Shown: positions 61,477-64,000 of the stretch, in pieces
Position numbering within the stretch: the stretch's first letter is position 1
Layout of the letters: every line of letters begins with the position of its first letter
Assembly: GCA_963556255.1 (NCBI GenBank)
Contig: OY744610.1
Location: 62,627,415-62,691,414, forward strand
Direction of reading: 5' to 3'
Origin: Allolobophora icterica
Lineage: Eukaryota > Annelida > Clitellata > Crassiclitellata > Lumbricidae
Length of the DNA stretch: 64,000 nt
Notes under the pieces: model-generated
Told to the model about the DNA's origin: nothing
The model's input: only the letters and a program-made list of their open reading frames with translations
The model's database searches: none
Position numbers and translations under genes: made by a program

Positions 61477-61952
61477 ACTAAACCCCTTCACTAGAATATT
61501 TACCCTAAATTTCTTAATCTATGTCATTAACCATCACACAAATCACTTATCTATATCAACTGTTTATATATTACCATTTATATCTTATACTAACTCCATT
61601 ACTAAGTATCGGCCTTAACCAACTAACCTCTTATACAACACCTTCAGACAAACTACTCCTCTAACATCTATTTGTTTATATTACATTAAGTCACATCTAA
61701 CTTTACTTATTTACATACTCTCTAATTGACATTTCTGATGTGAGATAAAATGTAAATACTTCACATCTTGCTTATATTAAATGACAAAAGCTTGAAGTAA
61801 CTAACTTTAACCTCTAAGCTCTTGTTCTCAACATCTATTTTCTTAATAACCCTTCTTAACAGAAAACTTCTAGTTAAATACTTCAGCTATCTACATACAC
61901 CCAAACTTTTCTTAACCCGTGTTAAATCTCACTTATAACACTTCTCTCAGTA

Positions 61953-64000
61953 TCATCTTTCACTCATGTGATATCGTGGCACGCCTTTCTGGCGTTCAAA
62001 CTTACCACCTCTCCTCCAACTTGGAAAGTCACTATCCACCGACTCATCATCACTGGAGTTTCTATGACTCCTCCACTGAACATCTTCCAATGGCACAGTC
62101 TTCCATCTACCTGACTGTTTATTTCTCTCATTACCTCCTCCACAACTTCTATTTCTCTCCCAATTCATTTCTCTCTTGTCCTGAAACCACCTTCTTCTAG
62201 TCCATGGTTCACTTTTCGACTTATCTTTTGGACACGATCTCTGTAAGTTACTCTGAATTTTCTCCCTTGACCTCTTCCAGTTAAGATTCTCCCCTTCAAA
62301 TGGAACCTGATTATCATGTGAAGATCTAATCACTCGATTATTCTTCCAATCGGTTCTGTTTTTAGTCTCATAGCGCCGCCCATAATTTCTATGTGTCCTT
62401 CTATCTATATTTCCAAATGGTTTGAGATCTCTCTTCACATTACTATATAAATCTGGGACACCTCTCACTTTCCCACTTACTCCTTCATTGTATTTCCTAT
62501 ACCACATATCTTTCTTTACTATGAAAGATGGATTACCTCTGTATGGTTTCTCTTCCGTGTTTTCTTGTGAACCATCAGTTAATTTCCAATATTTGTCTTG
62601 GATTTCATCCGTCTTCTGCATATCTATTGGTTCTTCCGTTCTCACTTTAAGATCTGGTAATATTCCACATTTCAATGATTTCTCCTTACGAGTTACATGT
62701 TCTTCCTTATTTGACCTCGTATTATACGTAGCAATTACTTCTGACTCGTCTCTGAAATCAAATATAATGCCTTCTTTCGACGTGTTCTCATTCCGCGACG
62801 CAATATATTCCGTCTCAACACGTGTTTCACTCTCAGCTGGCTCACGTGAATTTCTACAGCTGTTTATTTTTAGCGTAGTCGTCCTTGACGGAACGTTAGA
62901 CGCTATCATTTCTCCTGGCGCATTTCCCGCCATGACGTCATCAGTTTGAATTGCTACACTGATTTGAATGTGCTTCGGTTCCAACAGTCCACGCTTAATA
63001 TCTCTACCTTTGTATAGAACCTTAGGACTAAAGGGACTAATGATTAAGTCCGTGATTAAACCACGGATTACTAGAGCCTCAACTCTACCACTAAATTCTT
63101 TACCCGTGATCTCAATCATTGCCGTGGGATATGTTCCTTTCATTCCATTGGAAAATAGACAAATCTTCCTACGACCTGTAAATTGCTGTGGTTCTACAAA
63201 CTCTTCATTAACAGCCATGCAACTCGCGCCAGTGTCGAACACAGCTTCTACGGGTCTTTTATTTACTGTCACACCTTTAATTTTACTGTACCATTCCAAA
63301 GGTTGTCCTTCTACAAGACAACATGCGATTCTCTCCACTTTTTCTTCCTCCTTCTCTTCTCCATCCTCTATACATTGCATCATAGCAATTTTATGCGGTC
63401 TATCATTACGGCTCATCTCTTTGAATCTCCAATCATTCCTGAATTGGTTCCTATCTCTGTATTCTTTACCCCTAAACTGGGCTTCTTCTTGTTCCTCTTT
63501 ATCCCTAAAACTCGGATAATCTTTTGCTTTAACTGGGCCAACGTTTTGTTTCTCCTTATATTTCTGGTCTGACTCTCGAATAAAATTCTTCTGATTACCT
63601 TGTTTATTCATGTTTATGTTGAACCCTCTCCTCTCATCTTCTTCTCGCGCCTCTATATAATTCTGTGCCTGGATAGTCATCTCACTAAGACTGAGTTTTC
63701 CTCTTTCTTTCAAGAATCTTCTCAACTCGTTATCGCAGGTGACATAAAATTGATCTCTTAGGATTAATGCCTCTAATCCTTCATAACTCTCTTCCATCTC
63801 CGCCATCGTCCTCCACTGTCTCAAATATCGTTTTAATCTTTCAACGAATTGCCCAACGCTTTCATTTTTCTCTTTCCTTTCCATTTTGAACAATTTTCTA
63901 TATCCGGATTCTGATAATTCAAAACGCTGCAAAAGCTCTTGCTTAAGCTTCTCATAACTCTGCACATCTTCTGCGTTCATTCTTTCATAAACTTCTAAGG
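61953..64000 (-). CDS. Ty3/Gypsy (Gmr1/SCAN-type) Gag-protease, partial
   Basis: The frame is open to the window edge (LEVYERMNAEDV), so the start is missing; it ends in a stop at 61953. Residues of the visible 675-residue part: about 15-115 a SCAN-like Gag capsid domain (FELSESGYRKLF, ESVGQFVERLKRYLRQW, LRDQFYVTC, RFLKERGKLSLSEM), then a charged linker, then an aspartic protease (VFDTGASCMAV near 250, with IRGLITDLIISP as the flap-to-core end). No CCHC knuckle, RT or RNase H is seen. A piece near 460-500 (DEIQDKYWKL, MWYRKYNEG) weakly recalls the region before an integrase zinc finger. The last 170 residues are basic and of unknown role. It may be a non-autonomous or rearranged element. Confidence 0.75.
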   Translation of the reverse strand, partial: LEVYERMNAEDVQSYEKLKQELLQRFELSESGYRKLFKMERKEKNESVGQFVERLKRYLRQWRTMAEMEESYEGLEALILRDQFYVTCDNELRRFLKERGKLSLSEMTIQAQNYIEAREEDERRGFNINMNKQGNQKNFIRESDQKYKEKQNVGPVKAKDYPSFRDKEEQEEAQFRGKEYRDRNQFRNDWRFKEMSRNDRPHKIAMMQCIEDGEEKEEEKVERIACCLVEGQPLEWYSKIKGVTVNKRPVEAVFDTGASCMAVNEEFVEPQQFTGRRKICLFSNGMKGTYPTAMIEITGKEFSGRVEALVIRGLITDLIISPFSPKVLYKGRDIKRGLLEPKHIQISVAIQTDDVMAGNAPGEMIASNVPSRTTTLKINSCRNSREPAESETRVETEYIASRNENTSKEGIIFDFRDESEVIATYNTRSNKEEHVTRKEKSLKCGILPDLKVRTEEPIDMQKTDEIQDKYWKLTDGSQENTEEKPYRGNPSFIVKKDMWYRKYNEGVSGKVRGVPDLYSNVKRDLKPFGNIDRRTHRNYGRRYETKNRTDWKNNRVIRSSHDNQVPFEGENLNWKRSREKIQSNLQRSCPKDKSKSEPWTRRRWFQDKREMNWERNRSCGGGNERNKQSGRWKTVPLEDVQWRSHRNSSDDESVDSDFPSWRRGGKFERQKGVPRYHMSER

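Noticed and set aside
62422..63572. Plus-strand frames over the Gag-protease region
   Set aside because: Antisense shadows with hydrophobic, low-complexity translation. The minus strand has clear domains.

Overview
This is a repeat-saturated animal nuclear locus. It carries exons of a classical multi-repeat cadherin (protocadherin-like) with GT-AG introns of 5.6 and 7.7 kb, animal-type retrotransposons (an I/Nimb-like LINE with RNase H, L2/CR1-like LINEs, an R4/Dong-like LINE with a restriction-like endonuclease, a Ty3/Gypsy Gag-protease of the SCAN/Gmr1 type), tRNA-headed SINEs, many hAT-like non-autonomous DNA elements and kilobases of microsatellite. The mix fits an invertebrate bilaterian, perhaps marine. 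The species cannot be fixed from this window.

Layout. 1-15.4 kb: nested dispersed repeats, with a large direct duplication (about 2.2-7.5 kb against 23.9-27.2 kb), two non-autonomous elements inserted into copy A, an R4/Dong-like LINE fragment between TAA arrays (8.4-9.9 kb), an L2/CR1 fragment (10.1-10.7 kb), an hAT-like element (12.7-13.4 kb) and a 700-bp foldback (14.2-14.9 kb). 15.4-23.5 kb: a full-length two-ORF LINE on the minus strand, with a 13-bp target-site duplication and a paralogous empty site at 11.8 kb. 23.5-32.8 kb: the second duplication copy, microsatellites and three more hAT-like elements. 32.8-48.0 kb: the minus-strand cadherin gene, reading from 47977 down to 32841 through a well-supported exon A, a well-supported exon B (membrane span) and a tentative exon C, with repeats filling the introns. 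48-60 kb: microsatellites, minisatellites, a Mutator-like element with a 9-bp target duplication and other inverted-repeat elements. 60-64 kb: an L2/CR1 scrap, a possible LTR, and a Gag-protease reading frame that runs off the window end.

How the parts relate. The cadherin is the only host gene seen. The transposable elements appear to form partnerships. The full-length LINE ends in the same 3' motifs that recur in some 20 non-coding repeats, and the L2/CR1 LINE shares its 3' hairpin with tRNA-headed SINEs, so two LINE/SINE tail-sharing pairs are likely. The R4/Dong-like family is found almost only inside TAA arrays and keeps a small 3' hairpin with some covariation. GTAAG-type tandem arrays sit 14-65 bp from four cadherin splice sites. 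These patterns are the main leads. All were found by eye, without alignment or database search.
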